Origin: JBEDUK01 sp040414485
Lineage (GTDB): Bacteria; Actinomycetota; UBA4738
Direction of reading: 5' to 3'
Assembly (NCBI GenBank): GCA_040414485.1
Contig: JBEDUK010000041.1
Location: 1 to 64,000 of the forward strand
Length of the DNA: 64,000 nucleotides
A model generated the notes under the pieces. It was not told where the DNA came from. It was given only the letters and a program-made list of their open reading frames with translations, and did not search any database. A program made the translations under genes and the position numbers. Each line of letters starts with the position of its first letter. The stretch's first letter is position 1. Below are positions 22,010 to 30,626 of this stretch, one piece after another.

Positions 22010-22738
22010 TCACGCGGCTCCGGTGTCCCTTCGATAGGCGGCGACGGCCAGCAGGCCGAAGACGGCCGTCCACGCCACCAACACCGGCCAGGCCCGGACC
22101 GGCCACCACCCTCCGCCCTGCGAGACGCGTCCCGCGTACACCAGCCAGTACGACGGAAGCGACTGCCCGATCACGTGCAGCACGCCGGTCGCGGGCAGCG
22201 GGCCCCACACGCCGCCCAGCAGCGCGAACGCCGCCGCGATGCCTCCGATCGCCGGACCCACCGCATCGGCGCTCAGCACGTGCCCGAGCAGGATGCCGAG
22301 CGCGACGAACGGCACCAGGCCGATGAGCAGGAGGATCGTGAGCCGGAGCCACGATCCGACCGGCAGACGCACACCCATCGCGGCGCCCGCGATGTACAGC
22401 AGGACGAGGGCCGTCAGCGCCAGCGCATAGCTGCCGATCACCTTCGATGCGAAGTACACCCTGGTCCGCAACGGCGTGATGCGGATCTGGCGCGTCCACC
22501 CCCCAGCGCGCTCGAGCGCGATGACGGCCCCACCCGCGAGCACCGCTGCCATCGCGCCCCACGCGGCCATGCCGACCATGAAGTACAGGGCGAAGGCCAC
22601 GCCGCCGATCTGCTGGTTCCGGTTCGGCCCGGTGGCCAGCAGGAACAGGGCCAGCGGGAACGCCAGCGAGAAGATGACGAACCGACGGTTCCGAAAGGTG
22701 CGAAGCAGCTCGAATCGAACGTACGTGACCGAGCTCAT
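22010..22738 (-). CDS. ABC-2 type exporter permease
   Basis: 242 residues from an ATG overlapping the ATPase stop (ATGA). About six membrane helices (for example around 20-40, 50-75, 100-125, 135-155, 165-190 and 215-235), matching half-size ABC-2 permeases. It forms the membrane part of an exporter with the ATPase encoded just upstream. Substrate unknown; drug or lipid-like compounds are common for such pairs. The divergent MarR gene suggests control by a small aromatic or toxic ligand, which is inference. Confidence 0.85.
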   Translation of the reverse strand: MSSVTYVRFELLRTFRNRRFVIFSLAFPLALFLLATGPNRNQQIGGVAFALYFMVGMAAWGAMAAVLAGGAVIALERAGGWTRQIRITPLRTRVYFASKVIGSYALALTALVLLYIAGAAMGVRLPVGSWLRLTILLLIGLVPFVALGILLGHVLSADAVGPAIGGIAAAFALLGGVWGPLPATGVLHVIGQSLPSYWLVYAGRVSQGGGWWPVRAWPVLVAWTAVFGLLAVAAYRRDTGAA

Positions 22739-23676
22739 CGCGCCCCTCCCGGCACCGGCCCGGCGACGCCGGCCGCCTCCGCAGCGTCGTCCCGGGTCAG
22801 CTCCAGGAAGACGTCCTCGAGCGCCGCCCGGCGGACCTCGATGTCCCGCATCGCCGGGTACCGCGAGAGCAGCGCCCGGAGCACCGCGTCCGAGTCGTCG
22901 CACACGAGCTCGACGGAATCGCCGTGCCGCTCGGCCGAGACGACGCCGGGAAGCAACCCCAGCGAATCGGCCTCCACCTGCGGCAGGGTCGCCCGGATGG
23001 TCGATGTCCGTACGCGCGCCCTGATCTCCGTTGCAGGCCCGTCCGCCACGATCCGACCCTGCGCCATCAGAACGACCCGATCGGCGAACGCATCGGCCTC
23101 TTCGAGGTAGTGGGTGGCGAACAGCACCGTGGTGCCGCGACGGGCCGATCCTCGCATGGCGTCCCAGAACTGGTGGCGGCTGCCGGCATCCAGACCGGTG
23201 GTGGGCTCGTCCAGCACCAGCAGGCGGGCGTTGGCGATCAGCGCCAGCGCGAACCGCACCCGCTGGCTCTGGCCGCCCGAAAGCGCGCGGGTCGGCCGCC
23301 CGGCCAGCTCCGCCAGTCCGGCCGCCGCCAGGACCGCCCCCACCGGCAAGGGGTCCGGATACAGCGACGCGACCAACTCCAGCAGCTCGCGAACGGACAG
23401 GTATGCCGGAAGCGAACCGGTCTGCAGCACGCCCCCGACCATGCCGGCCCGAACGGCGTCCTCCGGCGACACGCCGAACACGGCCACCGAGCCGGCGTCG
23501 GGCCGGTTGAGTCCCAGGATCATGTCGATCGTTGTGGTCTTTCCCGCACCGTTCGGCCCGAGGATCGCTACGGTCTGGCCCGCGCCGATAGTGAGGTCGA
23601 CGTCGCGGACGGCTCGGATGTGGCCGTAGGACTTCGATACGCCCGCGAGCGTGATTTCGTCCGCATTCGCTGTCAT
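22735..23676 (-). CDS. ABC transporter ATP-binding protein (DrrA-like exporter subunit)
   Basis: 313 residues. Walker A GPNGAGKTT at 40-48, signature LSGGQSQR at 132-139, Walker B RLLVLDEPTTGLD with Asp156-Glu157, and H-loop ATHYLEEAD. The C-terminal 80 residues form the DrrA-type accessory domain ending in the ALEDVFLELT signature. ATG at 23676; an in-frame start at 23739 would run through the divergent promoter. Operon with the permease. The start codon lies inside a small palindrome shared with the divergent MarR gene. Confidence 0.92.
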   Translation of the reverse strand: MTANADEITLAGVSKSYGHIRAVRDVDLTIGAGQTVAILGPNGAGKTTTIDMILGLNRPDAGSVAVFGVSPEDAVRAGMVGGVLQTGSLPAYLSVRELLELVASLYPDPLPVGAVLAAAGLAELAGRPTRALSGGQSQRVRFALALIANARLLVLDEPTTGLDAGSRHQFWDAMRGSARRGTTVLFATHYLEEADAFADRVVLMAQGRIVADGPATEIRARVRTSTIRATLPQVEADSLGLLPGVVSAERHGDSVELVCDDSDAVLRALLSRYPAMRDIEVRRAALEDVFLELTRDDAAEAAGVAGPVPGGAR

Positions 23677-23708
23677 TGACAGCGACTGTATCAGATAGCA
23701 TTCATGGA
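23671..23708. promoter_or_regulatory. Palindrome cluster in the ABC exporter-MarR divergent region
   Basis: Three short overlapping symmetric elements in the space between the two starts: TGTCA-T-TGACA over the ATPase start, ACAG-cga-CTGT, and TATC-A-GATA. The stretch is locally AT-rich compared with its surroundings. A MarR protein is encoded immediately to the right, so these are candidate operator half-sites for coordinated repression. Confidence 0.45.
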
Positions 23709-24191
23709 GTGCCAGAGAGAGCGTCAACCGCCGTACCACCGCCGCAGACAGCCGGCTTCCTGCTGTCGCGGGTCGGCACGGCGATTCAGTCCGGCTTCAA
23801 GGAGGTCCTCGCGGGGTGGGGCCTGCGACCCCTCCATTACCTGCTCCTTCTGTCTGTGCAGGGACCGGAGCGCCGGTCACAGCGGGATCTCGGCCGTGCT
23901 TTGCGGATCGACAGCGGGAACATGGTGGCGCTGATCGATCGGCTCGAAGAGGCCGGTTACGTGACGCGGGTTCGTGACCCGCAGGACCGTCGGCGCCAGT
24001 TCGTGACGATGACGGCGGCGGGCCGGTCGGCGCTGTCGGCGATCACCGCCGCCGTCGCCGCGTACGATCGCGCCTTCTTCGCCGGGATCAACGCCCGCGA
24101 ACAGGCCGCGCTCGCTCGGACCCTCGCGAAGCTCTACGCCGCGACGCCGGAGGGACGCGGACAGGCCTACGCCGCCGACTCAGGGAGTTGA
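23709..24191 (+). CDS. MarR family transcriptional regulator
   Basis: 160 residues from the GTG at 23709; an upstream TTG at 23676 lies in the operator-like stretch and is less likely. Winged-helix core about residues 30-110: DLGRALRIDSGNMVALIDRLEEAG is the recognition region and VRDPQDRRRQFVTMTAAGR the wing, the typical MarR signature. It probably represses itself and the divergent ABC exporter, as is common for such pairs. Ligand unknown. A pair of hairpins follows the gene. Confidence 0.88.
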   Translation: MPERASTAVPPPQTAGFLLSRVGTAIQSGFKEVLAGWGLRPLHYLLLLSVQGPERRSQRDLGRALRIDSGNMVALIDRLEEAGYVTRVRDPQDRRRQFVTMTAAGRSALSAITAAVAAYDRAFFAGINAREQAALARTLAKLYAATPEGRGQAYAADSGS

Positions 24192-24196
24192 TCCAC

Positions 24197-24244
24197 GGCC
24201 CGGGTGTTTCGGTTTGGGGCTCCGGGCCGCCGATGGTATCGGCG
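24197..24244 (+). terminator. Double hairpin after marR
   Basis: GGCCCGG and CCGGGCC pair across 18 bases (24197-24228), touching a second hairpin CGCCGAT-ggt-ATCGGCG (24228-24244). Both arms are 7-bp perfect. They lie just after the MarR stop and 27 bases before the cellulase ATG. They could terminate marR or act as operator/leader structure for the cellulase gene. No T-run. Confidence 0.45.
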
Positions 24245-24271
24245 ACCGCACACGAGCCCGAGGGAGGATCG

Positions 24272-25333
24272 ATGTCGGCGTCAGTTCGAACGTGCCTCGC
24301 CATGATCGCGGCCACGGCCCTGCTGAGCGGTGCGGCGAACTCCCCAGCTGGAGCGCCGACGGCGGCTCCGCCAGCGCTCCATGTCGTGGGCACGCACATC
24401 GTCGACGGCGACGGCAAGGTCATCCAGTTGAACGGCGTCGACCGGTCCGGCACCGAGTACGCCTGCATCCAGGGATGGGGCATCTTCGACGGCCCGTCCG
24501 ACCCGGCAAGCGTCGCCGTCATCGCCTCCTGGCACGTCCACGTCGTTCGCGTGCCGCTGAACGAGGACTGCTGGCTCGGGATCAACGGCGTACCGAACCA
24601 GTACGGTGGCGCGAACTACCGGAGCGCGATCGCCGGGTACGTGACCACGCTGGGGGCCGCGGGGATGAACGTCATCCTGGAGCTGCATCTGTCGGCGCCG
24701 GGTTCGGATCCCGCCACCGGCCAGCAGAAGATGCCCGACGCCGACCACTCGGCGGACTTCTGGAGGTCGGTCGCGAAGAGGTTCGGCACCGACCAGTCGG
24801 TCGTGTTCGATCTGTTCAACGAGCCGCACGACGTCTCGTGGTCGTGCTGGCGCGACGGCTGCATGGTCGACGGCTGGCAGGCCGCCGGGATGCAGTCGCT
24901 GGTCGACGCCGTCCGGAGCACCGGGGCGCCGAACGTCGTCATGCTCGGCGGACTCGGATGGTCAGGTGACCTCACCAAGTGGAGGAAGTTCGAGCCGAAC
25001 GACCCGCTTCATCAACTGGTGGCGTCGTGGCACCAGTACGACTTCAGCAACTGCGACGGCGACCCATCGTGCTGGAAGGCGAACGTGAGGGGCGTGGGCG
25101 GCGCGGCGCCGATCCTGCTCGGGGAGATCGGCGAGACCGACTGCGCGCACGGCTACGTCGACACGCTGATGCACTGGCTGGACAGGCGGATGATCGGCTA
25201 CGTGGCATGGACCTGGGACGACTGGTCGGACTGCAACAACGGCCCGACCCTGATCGCGAGCTACGACGGCACGCCGACCGGTTACGGGATCGGGATCCGG
25301 GCCCATTTCCTGAAGCGCTTCGAACACCCATAG
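24272..25333 (+). CDS. Secreted GH5 family glycoside hydrolase (endoglucanase-like)
   Basis: 353 residues from an ATG preceded by AGGGAGG. A signal peptide covers about residues 1-25 (hydrophobic AMIAATALLSGAA). GH5 features: DGDGKVIQLNGVDRSG, VRVPLNEDCW, acid/base Glu184 in FDLFNEPHD and nucleophile Glu285 in LLGEIGETD. It would cleave beta-1,4-glucan or a related beta-glycan outside the cell. No carbohydrate-binding module is visible. It stands alone between a MarR gene and a small membrane-protein gene. Endo-mannanase or other GH5 activity cannot be excluded. Confidence 0.88.
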   Translation: MSASVRTCLAMIAATALLSGAANSPAGAPTAAPPALHVVGTHIVDGDGKVIQLNGVDRSGTEYACIQGWGIFDGPSDPASVAVIASWHVHVVRVPLNEDCWLGINGVPNQYGGANYRSAIAGYVTTLGAAGMNVILELHLSAPGSDPATGQQKMPDADHSADFWRSVAKRFGTDQSVVFDLFNEPHDVSWSCWRDGCMVDGWQAAGMQSLVDAVRSTGAPNVVMLGGLGWSGDLTKWRKFEPNDPLHQLVASWHQYDFSNCDGDPSCWKANVRGVGGAAPILLGEIGETDCAHGYVDTLMHWLDRRMIGYVAWTWDDWSDCNNGPTLIASYDGTPTGYGIGIRAHFLKRFEHP

Positions 25334-25384
25334 AGCGCCCAGCATCCGTTGTCTCGGCCCGTTCATGACATATGGTTCCGAAGG

Positions 25385-25753
25385 ATGCTCGAACGGATCC
25401 TGCTTCGGTGGGCCATCATCGGCGTGGCGTTCGCCATCGCCGTGCAGTTGCTGGACAACATCACGGTGACGGGTGGCTTCTGGGGCTACGTCTGGGTGTC
25501 CGCGCTGTTCGGCCTGGTCAACGCCTTCATCGGGACCGTGCTGAAGATCCTCACCCTGCCGCTCACGATCATCACGCTGGGCATCTCGGCGTTGCTGGTC
25601 AACACCGGCCTGCTGTTCCTGACCGCCGCGATCTCGAACCGACTGCAGATCCACGGCTTCTGGACCGGCATCTGGGCGGCGCTGATCATCTCGGTGGTGT
25701 CGATGATCCTGAACCGGCTGCTGGTCGACCGACGTCGACGCGCCCGCGCGTAG
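25385..25753 (+). CDS. Small four-helix membrane protein (phage holin family IV/YvlD-like)
   Basis: 122 residues with four predicted membrane helices spread over almost the whole chain (about 5-25, 30-50, 52-80, 85-110) and a short basic C-terminus (RRRRARA). The pattern TLPLTIITLGISALLVNTGL matches the COG1950 family often labelled phage holin family, though most members are ordinary chromosomal proteins with envelope-related roles. Nothing nearby suggests a prophage. The ATG at 25385 is chosen over a TTG at 25349. Convergent with the IclR gene, 11 bases away. Confidence 0.75.
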   Translation: MLERILLRWAIIGVAFAIAVQLLDNITVTGGFWGYVWVSALFGLVNAFIGTVLKILTLPLTIITLGISALLVNTGLLFLTAAISNRLQIHGFWTGIWAALIISVVSMILNRLLVDRRRRARA

Positions 25754-25764
25754 CGCCGGCTCCG

Positions 25765-26565
25765 CTACGAGACGGCCCCGCCGACGTGCTCGGTCAGGCG
25801 CCCGGAGAATCCGAGCCGCCGTGAGATCGCAAGCGCCGCGTCCGCGGTGATGCGACCGAGCCTGGGCATGTCGATCGCGCGCATCCGGAACGCGGGGCCG
25901 GAAACCGACAGCGCCGCCGCCGTGCGTCCGTCGGCCTGGCGAACCGGCGCCGCCACGGCGTTCAGCCCGTCCTCCAGTTCCTCCTGCGTCTGCGCGAACC
26001 CGCGGGTTCGAACCTGCTCCAGCTGGGCCCCCAATTCCTCGATGTCCACGATCGTCCGCGCGGTCTCGCGCGCAAGTGGCATCGCCAGCAGACGGTCCCG
26101 TTCGGCCTCGTCGCCGAAGGCTAGGAGCACCTTGCCGGCCGCCGTGCAGTGCAGCGGGGTCCGGCGCCCGACCCAGGAGACGCTCACGATCGAACGGGCG
26201 CCGCTCGACTGGTCCACGTAGATCACGTCGTCACCGGAGAGCACGCCGAGGTTGGCGGTCTCGCGGGTCCGGTCGGCCAGGTCCTCGAGGATCGGCCGCG
26301 CGGTTCGAACCAGGTCGAGCCCGGCCATCGCCGCACCCGCCAGCCGGATGAGGCCGAAGCCCAGCCGGTAGCGCTCGGTGTCCGGGTCGCGTTCGATGAG
26401 CCCTCGCTCGGCGAGCGTCGCCGCCAGGCGGGATGCCGTCGCCTTGTGGACGCCCAGGCGGCGGCCCAGCTCCGACACGCCCAGCTCACCGGCGTCCGCG
26501 ATCAGCTCCAGCGTGCGGATCGCCCTGCTCACGGACCGCAGGCCCTCGCCGGTATCGTATGGCAC
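25765..26565 (-). CDS. IclR family transcriptional regulator, probable regulator of the sox operon
   Basis: 266 residues from the GTG at 26565; a GTG at 26532, which would still keep the whole HTH, is also possible. N-terminal winged helix (SVSRAIRTLELIADAGELG, KATASRLAATLAERG) and C-terminal IclR effector domain with HCTAAGKVLLAFG and ALSVSGPAFRM. It is divergent from soxB, so control of sarcosine oxidase genes is the natural inference; effector unknown. With both GTG starts only one base would separate the two coding regions, leaving no room for a normal promoter, which argues for the shorter start here or leaderless transcripts. Confidence 0.88.
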   Translation of the reverse strand: MPYDTGEGLRSVSRAIRTLELIADAGELGVSELGRRLGVHKATASRLAATLAERGLIERDPDTERYRLGFGLIRLAGAAMAGLDLVRTARPILEDLADRTRETANLGVLSGDDVIYVDQSSGARSIVSVSWVGRRTPLHCTAAGKVLLAFGDEAERDRLLAMPLARETARTIVDIEELGAQLEQVRTRGFAQTQEELEDGLNAVAAPVRQADGRTAAALSVSGPAFRMRAIDMPRLGRITADAALAISRRLGFSGRLTEHVGGAVS

Positions 26566-26566
26566 C

Positions 26567-27805
26567 GTGCAACTATCGCATCCGGAGCGCAACACCCCGG
26601 CATCGGAGCCGGACCGCTACTGGCGCCCCGCCGAGCCGAAGCCCTCGTACGAGGTGGTGATCGTCGGCGGCGGCGGCCACGGGCTCGCGACGGCGTACTA
26701 CCTGGCGAAGAACCACGGCATCACGGACGTCTGCGTTGTCGAGAAGGGCTGGCTCGCCGGCGGCAACGTCGCGCGCAACACGACGGTCATCCGTTCGAAC
26801 TATCTCTGGGACGAATCGGCCGCCATCTACGAGCACTCGCTGAAACTGTGGGAGGGACTGGAGGAGGACCTGGGGTTCGATCTCCAGTTCTCCCAGCGCG
26901 GCGTTCTGAACCTGGCGCACGACCTGGGTGACGTCCGGGGTTCGCTCCGCCGGGTGAACGCGAACGTCCTCGGCGGCATCGACGCTGAGTGGCTCACACC
27001 GGACGACGTTGCAGCTTTCTGTCCGATCATCAACGTCGCACCTGAGGTCCGGTATCCGGTGCTCGGGGCGACGCTGCAGCGGCGGGGCGGGGTCGCGCGC
27101 CACGACAAGATGGCGTGGGGATTCGCGACCCGCGCGAGCGACCTGGGCGTCGACATCGTCGAGCACGCCGAGGTGACGGGATTTCTCCGCGGTCCGGACG
27201 GCCGCGTGGAGGGCGTCGAAACCACCCGCGGCGACATCCGCGCATCGAAGGTCGGGCTGGTCGCCGCCGGGCACACGTCGGTGCTGGCGTCGATGGTCGG
27301 GCTTCGCCTGCCCCTGCAGTCGCATCCGCTGCAGGCGCTGGTGTCGGTTCTGTTCGAGCCGGTCCTCGACTGCGTGGTCATGTCGAACGCCGTCCACGTC
27401 TACGTCTCACAGGCCGACAAGGGCGAACTGGTCATGGGCGCGGGGATCGACGCGTACAACTCCTACACACAGCGTGGTTCGTTCCACGTGATCGAGCACC
27501 AGATGGCCGCGGCCGTCGAGCTCTTTCCGATCTTCGCCGATGCGAAGGTGCTTCGAACCTGGGCGGGCGTCGTGGACGTGTGCCCGGACGCCTCACCGAT
27601 CGTCGGCCCGACACGGGTCGAGGGGTTGTTCATCAACTGCGGCTGGGGCACAGGCGGATTCAAGGCCACTCCGGGCTCGGGCTGGGTCTTCGCCGACACG
27701 ATCGCGCACGGCCGGCCGCACCCGCTCGGCGAGCCGTTCGCTCTGGAGCGGTTCACGACCGGCGCGCTCATCGACGAACACGGGGCGGCGGGGGTGGCGC
27801 ACTGA
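26567..27805 (+). CDS. soxB: Sarcosine oxidase, beta subunit
   Basis: Catalytic flavin subunit of heterotetrameric sarcosine oxidase: sarcosine plus O2 plus THF give glycine, H2O2 and methylene-THF. 412 residues, a normal length. The N-terminal FAD site VIVGGGGHGLATAYYLAKNHGI begins near residue 28. The ARHDKMAWG motif holds His179, which aligns with the covalent-FMN histidine of characterised enzymes. HPLQALVSVLFEP and a C-terminal SPIVGPT are also family features. GTG start; the stop overlaps the soxD start. First gene of soxBDAG, the canonical order. Confidence 0.94.
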   Translation: MQLSHPERNTPASEPDRYWRPAEPKPSYEVVIVGGGGHGLATAYYLAKNHGITDVCVVEKGWLAGGNVARNTTVIRSNYLWDESAAIYEHSLKLWEGLEEDLGFDLQFSQRGVLNLAHDLGDVRGSLRRVNANVLGGIDAEWLTPDDVAAFCPIINVAPEVRYPVLGATLQRRGGVARHDKMAWGFATRASDLGVDIVEHAEVTGFLRGPDGRVEGVETTRGDIRASKVGLVAAGHTSVLASMVGLRLPLQSHPLQALVSVLFEPVLDCVVMSNAVHVYVSQADKGELVMGAGIDAYNSYTQRGSFHVIEHQMAAAVELFPIFADAKVLRTWAGVVDVCPDASPIVGPTRVEGLFINCGWGTGGFKATPGSGWVFADTIAHGRPHPLGEPFALERFTTGALIDEHGAAGVAH

Positions 27806-28068
27806 TGCTGCTGATCCCCTGCCCGTGGTGCGGCCAGCGCGATGAGAACGAATTCCGCTACGGCGGACAGGCCGGCATCGCATATCCGGCCGACCCGGAC
27901 GCGCTGACGGACGAGGAGTGGGCGGATTTCCTGTTCATGCGCGACAACCCGAAGGGCTGGTGGACGGAGCGCTGGTACCACGTCCAAGGCTGCCGTCGCT
28001 GGTTCGACCTGGAGCGGAACACGGCCACGAACGAGACCCGACGCACCACGCCGGAGGGGGAGTCGTGA
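27805..28068 (+). CDS. soxD: Sarcosine oxidase, delta subunit
   Basis: Small zinc-binding subunit of heterotetrameric sarcosine oxidase, 87 residues. Expected zinc ligands are all visible: Cys6 and Cys9 in IPCPWCG, His59 and Cys63 in WYHVQGC. FRYGGQAGIAYP and LFMRDNPKGWWTERW are typical of the family. The start overlaps the soxB stop (TGATG) and the stop overlaps the soxA GTG, so the operon is tightly coupled. It is structural and stabilises the complex. Confidence 0.95.
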   Translation: MLLIPCPWCGQRDENEFRYGGQAGIAYPADPDALTDEEWADFLFMRDNPKGWWTERWYHVQGCRRWFDLERNTATNETRRTTPEGES

Positions 28069-30626
28069 CATCCTCCCGCCTGCCGAACGGCGGTTCGGAG
28101 ATCGACCGTTCGAAGCCGTTGTCGTTCGTCTTCGACGACGTCGAATACCCGGCGTTCGAGGGCGACACGCTCGCCTCGGCGCTCCTGGCGAACGCCGTCA
28201 ACGGCGGGTTCCGCTCACCGATCCTCGGCAGGCCGCGCGGAGTGATGACATCCGGAACGTCGGAGCCGAATGCCTTCGTCGAGGTCTCGGCACCCTGGTT
28301 CGATCCCATCGTACCGGCGACGATGGCAAAGGCGGTTGACGGCCTGCGCTCCCGAAGCCTTCCAGGGGTCGCGCGGCTTCCTGAGTCCCCTCCACCGGAG
28401 CGTGCGCTCGGGCACCACCATGCCCACCTCGACGTGCTCGTCGTCGGCGGCGGTCCGGCCGGGATCCGAGCGGCGCGCCGGGCCACGGAGGAAGGGAAAC
28501 GCGTGCTCCTGGTGGACGAGCACCACTGGGCGATCCGGTCCCAAGTTGGGGACGTCGAAGTCCTCACCTCGGCGGCCGTGACCGGCCTCTACGACGACGG
28601 CTTCGCCGTCGTGCACGTGCGCGAGGGCGGGGCCTCCCGACTGTGTCACGTCCGCGCCAGGGAGATCGTCCTGGCACCCGGAGCCCACGAGCGACCGATC
28701 GCCTTCGCCGGCAACGACCGGCCCGGGGTGATGCTCGCGGGGGCGGCGGCCGACTACCTCGACCGATTCGGCGTCCGCCCGGGCGAGCGGGCCGTGATCT
28801 TCACGACGAACGACTCTTCCAGGGCGGTCGCTGCCGCGCTGGCGGCGGCGGGCGCCGACATCGCTGCCGTGCTCGACGTCCGCGATGGCGCCGCCGTGGC
28901 CGAGACGCTCGGCGAGGATCGCGTGGCCGGGGTGCGGGCGGCCGACGGACGGACGCTCGAGTGCGACCTCCTGTGCGTCTCGGGCGGATGGAACCCCGTG
29001 ATCCAGCTCTGGCGGTCCGTCGGGGGAACGGTTCGGTACGACGCTACGCTGGCATGCTTCCTGCCGGACGAGGGACCGCCGTGGCTGTCCGTGGTCGGCT
29101 CCGCGGCCGGCGACGGGATCGAGCCCTCGGCGGCGTTCTGGTTCGTCGAAGGCGCCGAATATTCGGCGCACTTCGTCGACCTCCAGCGCGACCAGACGGT
29201 GGCGGACGTCGCCGGGGCCGTCCAGCGGGGCCTGCGAAACGTCGAACACGTCAAGCGCGCCACCTATATCGGGACGGCGGTGGATCAGGGCAGGACCTCC
29301 GGCGCTCTGGCGGCGGGCATCGTCGACCATCTCCTCGGCACCGACCGCGGGGCGCAGGGGCCGAGCAATCCGCGACCGCCCTGGGAGCCGATCCCGTTTC
29401 GCGTGCTGGCAGGCCCGTATGGGGGCGACCTCTTCGATCCGGTGCGCACCACTCCGATCCACGGGTGGCACATCGAGCATCGGGCCGTCTTCGAGAACGT
29501 CGGTCAGTGGAAGCGTCCCTGGTATTTCCCGGCAGAACCGGGCGAGTCCCTTGAGGACGCCGTCCTTCGCGAATGTGCGGCCGCGAGAACGGGCGTCGCG
29601 ATGATGGACGCCTCGACGCTCGGGAAGATCGAGGTCGTCGGGGCCGACGCCGCCGTCTTCCTCGACCGCATGTACACGAACGCGATGTCCACGCTGGGCG
29701 TCGGGCGGATCCGGTACGGCCTGATGCTCGGGCAGGACGGGATGGCGTTCGACGACGGCGTCGCGATGCGTCTGGCGGAGGATGGGTACCTCGTCACGAC
29801 CACCACCGGCGGCGCCGCCCGCGTCCTGGACCGCTTCGAGGAATGGCTGCAGACCGAGTGGCCCGACCTTCGCGTCTACTGCACGAGCGTCACCGAGCAG
29901 TGGGCCACCATCGCCGTGGTGGGCCCGCTCACGCGCGAGGTCCTTCGCGCCGCCGGGACCGACGTCGACATCTCGAACGAGGCGTTCCCGTTCATGACCT
30001 GGCGGGACGGGCATGTCGCCGGACTTCCCGCGCGACTTGCCCGCGTGAGCTTCTCGGGCGAACTTGCGGTCGAGGTCAACGTGGCCGGCACCGACGGGCT
30101 TCGCGCGTGGAAGGCGTTGTTCGACGCCGGCGCGTCGTTCGGCATCATGCCGTACGGAACGGAGGCCATGCACGTGCTGCGCGCCGAGAAGGGGTTCGTC
30201 ATCGTCGGACAGGACACCGACGGGACGCAGACGCCCGACGACCTGGGCATGTCGTGGATCGTGAACACGAAGAAGGGCGACTTCATCGGCCGGCGTTCCC
30301 TTCATCGACGCGACACGACGCGGGCCGACAGGAAGCACCTGGTCGGCCTCCTCCCCGAGGAACCCGGTTCGCTGATCGCCGAAGGCGCGCAACTGGTGGA
30401 GGCGGCGGAGGCGGACGCGGCGCCGCCCGTCGCGACGATCGGCCACGTGACGTCGTCCTATCGAAGCGCCGTGCTGGACAGGACGTTCGCCCTGGCGCTG
30501 CTGACCGGTGGACGGAGCAGGGTCGGCGAAACGGTGGTGGCGCGTTCCGTCACCCACGACCCGATCCCGGCGACGGTCACCGAGCCGGTCTTCCACGACC
30601 CGGAAGGAACCCGCCGTGACGGCTGA
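28065..30626 (+). CDS. soxA: Sarcosine oxidase, alpha subunit (compact form)
   Basis: Carries the NAD-type dinucleotide fold and the C-terminal folate-binding (GcvT-like) domain that accepts the formaldehyde unit. 853 residues, against about 960-1000 in well-studied enzymes. Order: N-terminal Fer2_4-like region without the FeS cysteines (about 1-90), dinucleotide fold LVVGGGPAGIRAARR (about 125-140), second fold with NDRPGVMLAGAAADYL, then GcvT-like region from about 480 to the end. The segment between VLLVDEHHW and DVEVLTSAAV is roughly 35 residues shorter than in typical SoxA. GTG start overlapping soxD; end overlaps soxG by 11 bases. Confidence 0.93.
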   Translation: MTSSRLPNGGSEIDRSKPLSFVFDDVEYPAFEGDTLASALLANAVNGGFRSPILGRPRGVMTSGTSEPNAFVEVSAPWFDPIVPATMAKAVDGLRSRSLPGVARLPESPPPERALGHHHAHLDVLVVGGGPAGIRAARRATEEGKRVLLVDEHHWAIRSQVGDVEVLTSAAVTGLYDDGFAVVHVREGGASRLCHVRAREIVLAPGAHERPIAFAGNDRPGVMLAGAAADYLDRFGVRPGERAVIFTTNDSSRAVAAALAAAGADIAAVLDVRDGAAVAETLGEDRVAGVRAADGRTLECDLLCVSGGWNPVIQLWRSVGGTVRYDATLACFLPDEGPPWLSVVGSAAGDGIEPSAAFWFVEGAEYSAHFVDLQRDQTVADVAGAVQRGLRNVEHVKRATYIGTAVDQGRTSGALAAGIVDHLLGTDRGAQGPSNPRPPWEPIPFRVLAGPYGGDLFDPVRTTPIHGWHIEHRAVFENVGQWKRPWYFPAEPGESLEDAVLRECAAARTGVAMMDASTLGKIEVVGADAAVFLDRMYTNAMSTLGVGRIRYGLMLGQDGMAFDDGVAMRLAEDGYLVTTTTGGAARVLDRFEEWLQTEWPDLRVYCTSVTEQWATIAVVGPLTREVLRAAGTDVDISNEAFPFMTWRDGHVAGLPARLARVSFSGELAVEVNVAGTDGLRAWKALFDAGASFGIMPYGTEAMHVLRAEKGFVIVGQDTDGTQTPDDLGMSWIVNTKKGDFIGRRSLHRRDTTRADRKHLVGLLPEEPGSLIAEGAQLVEAAEADAAPPVATIGHVTSSYRSAVLDRTFALALLTGGRSRVGETVVARSVTHDPIPATVTEPVFHDPEGTRRDG

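Noticed and set aside
22010..23701. Single 563-codon frame joining the ABC permease with sequence upstream
   Set aside because: Only the last 242 residues are a real permease; the rest is the wrong frame of the ATPase gene, which is intact in its own frame with an ATGA overlap.
25385..25753. Prophage signal from a holin-family protein
   Set aside because: COG1950/YvlD-like proteins carry the holin label but are ordinary chromosomal genes; no integrase, terminase or structural phage gene is nearby.
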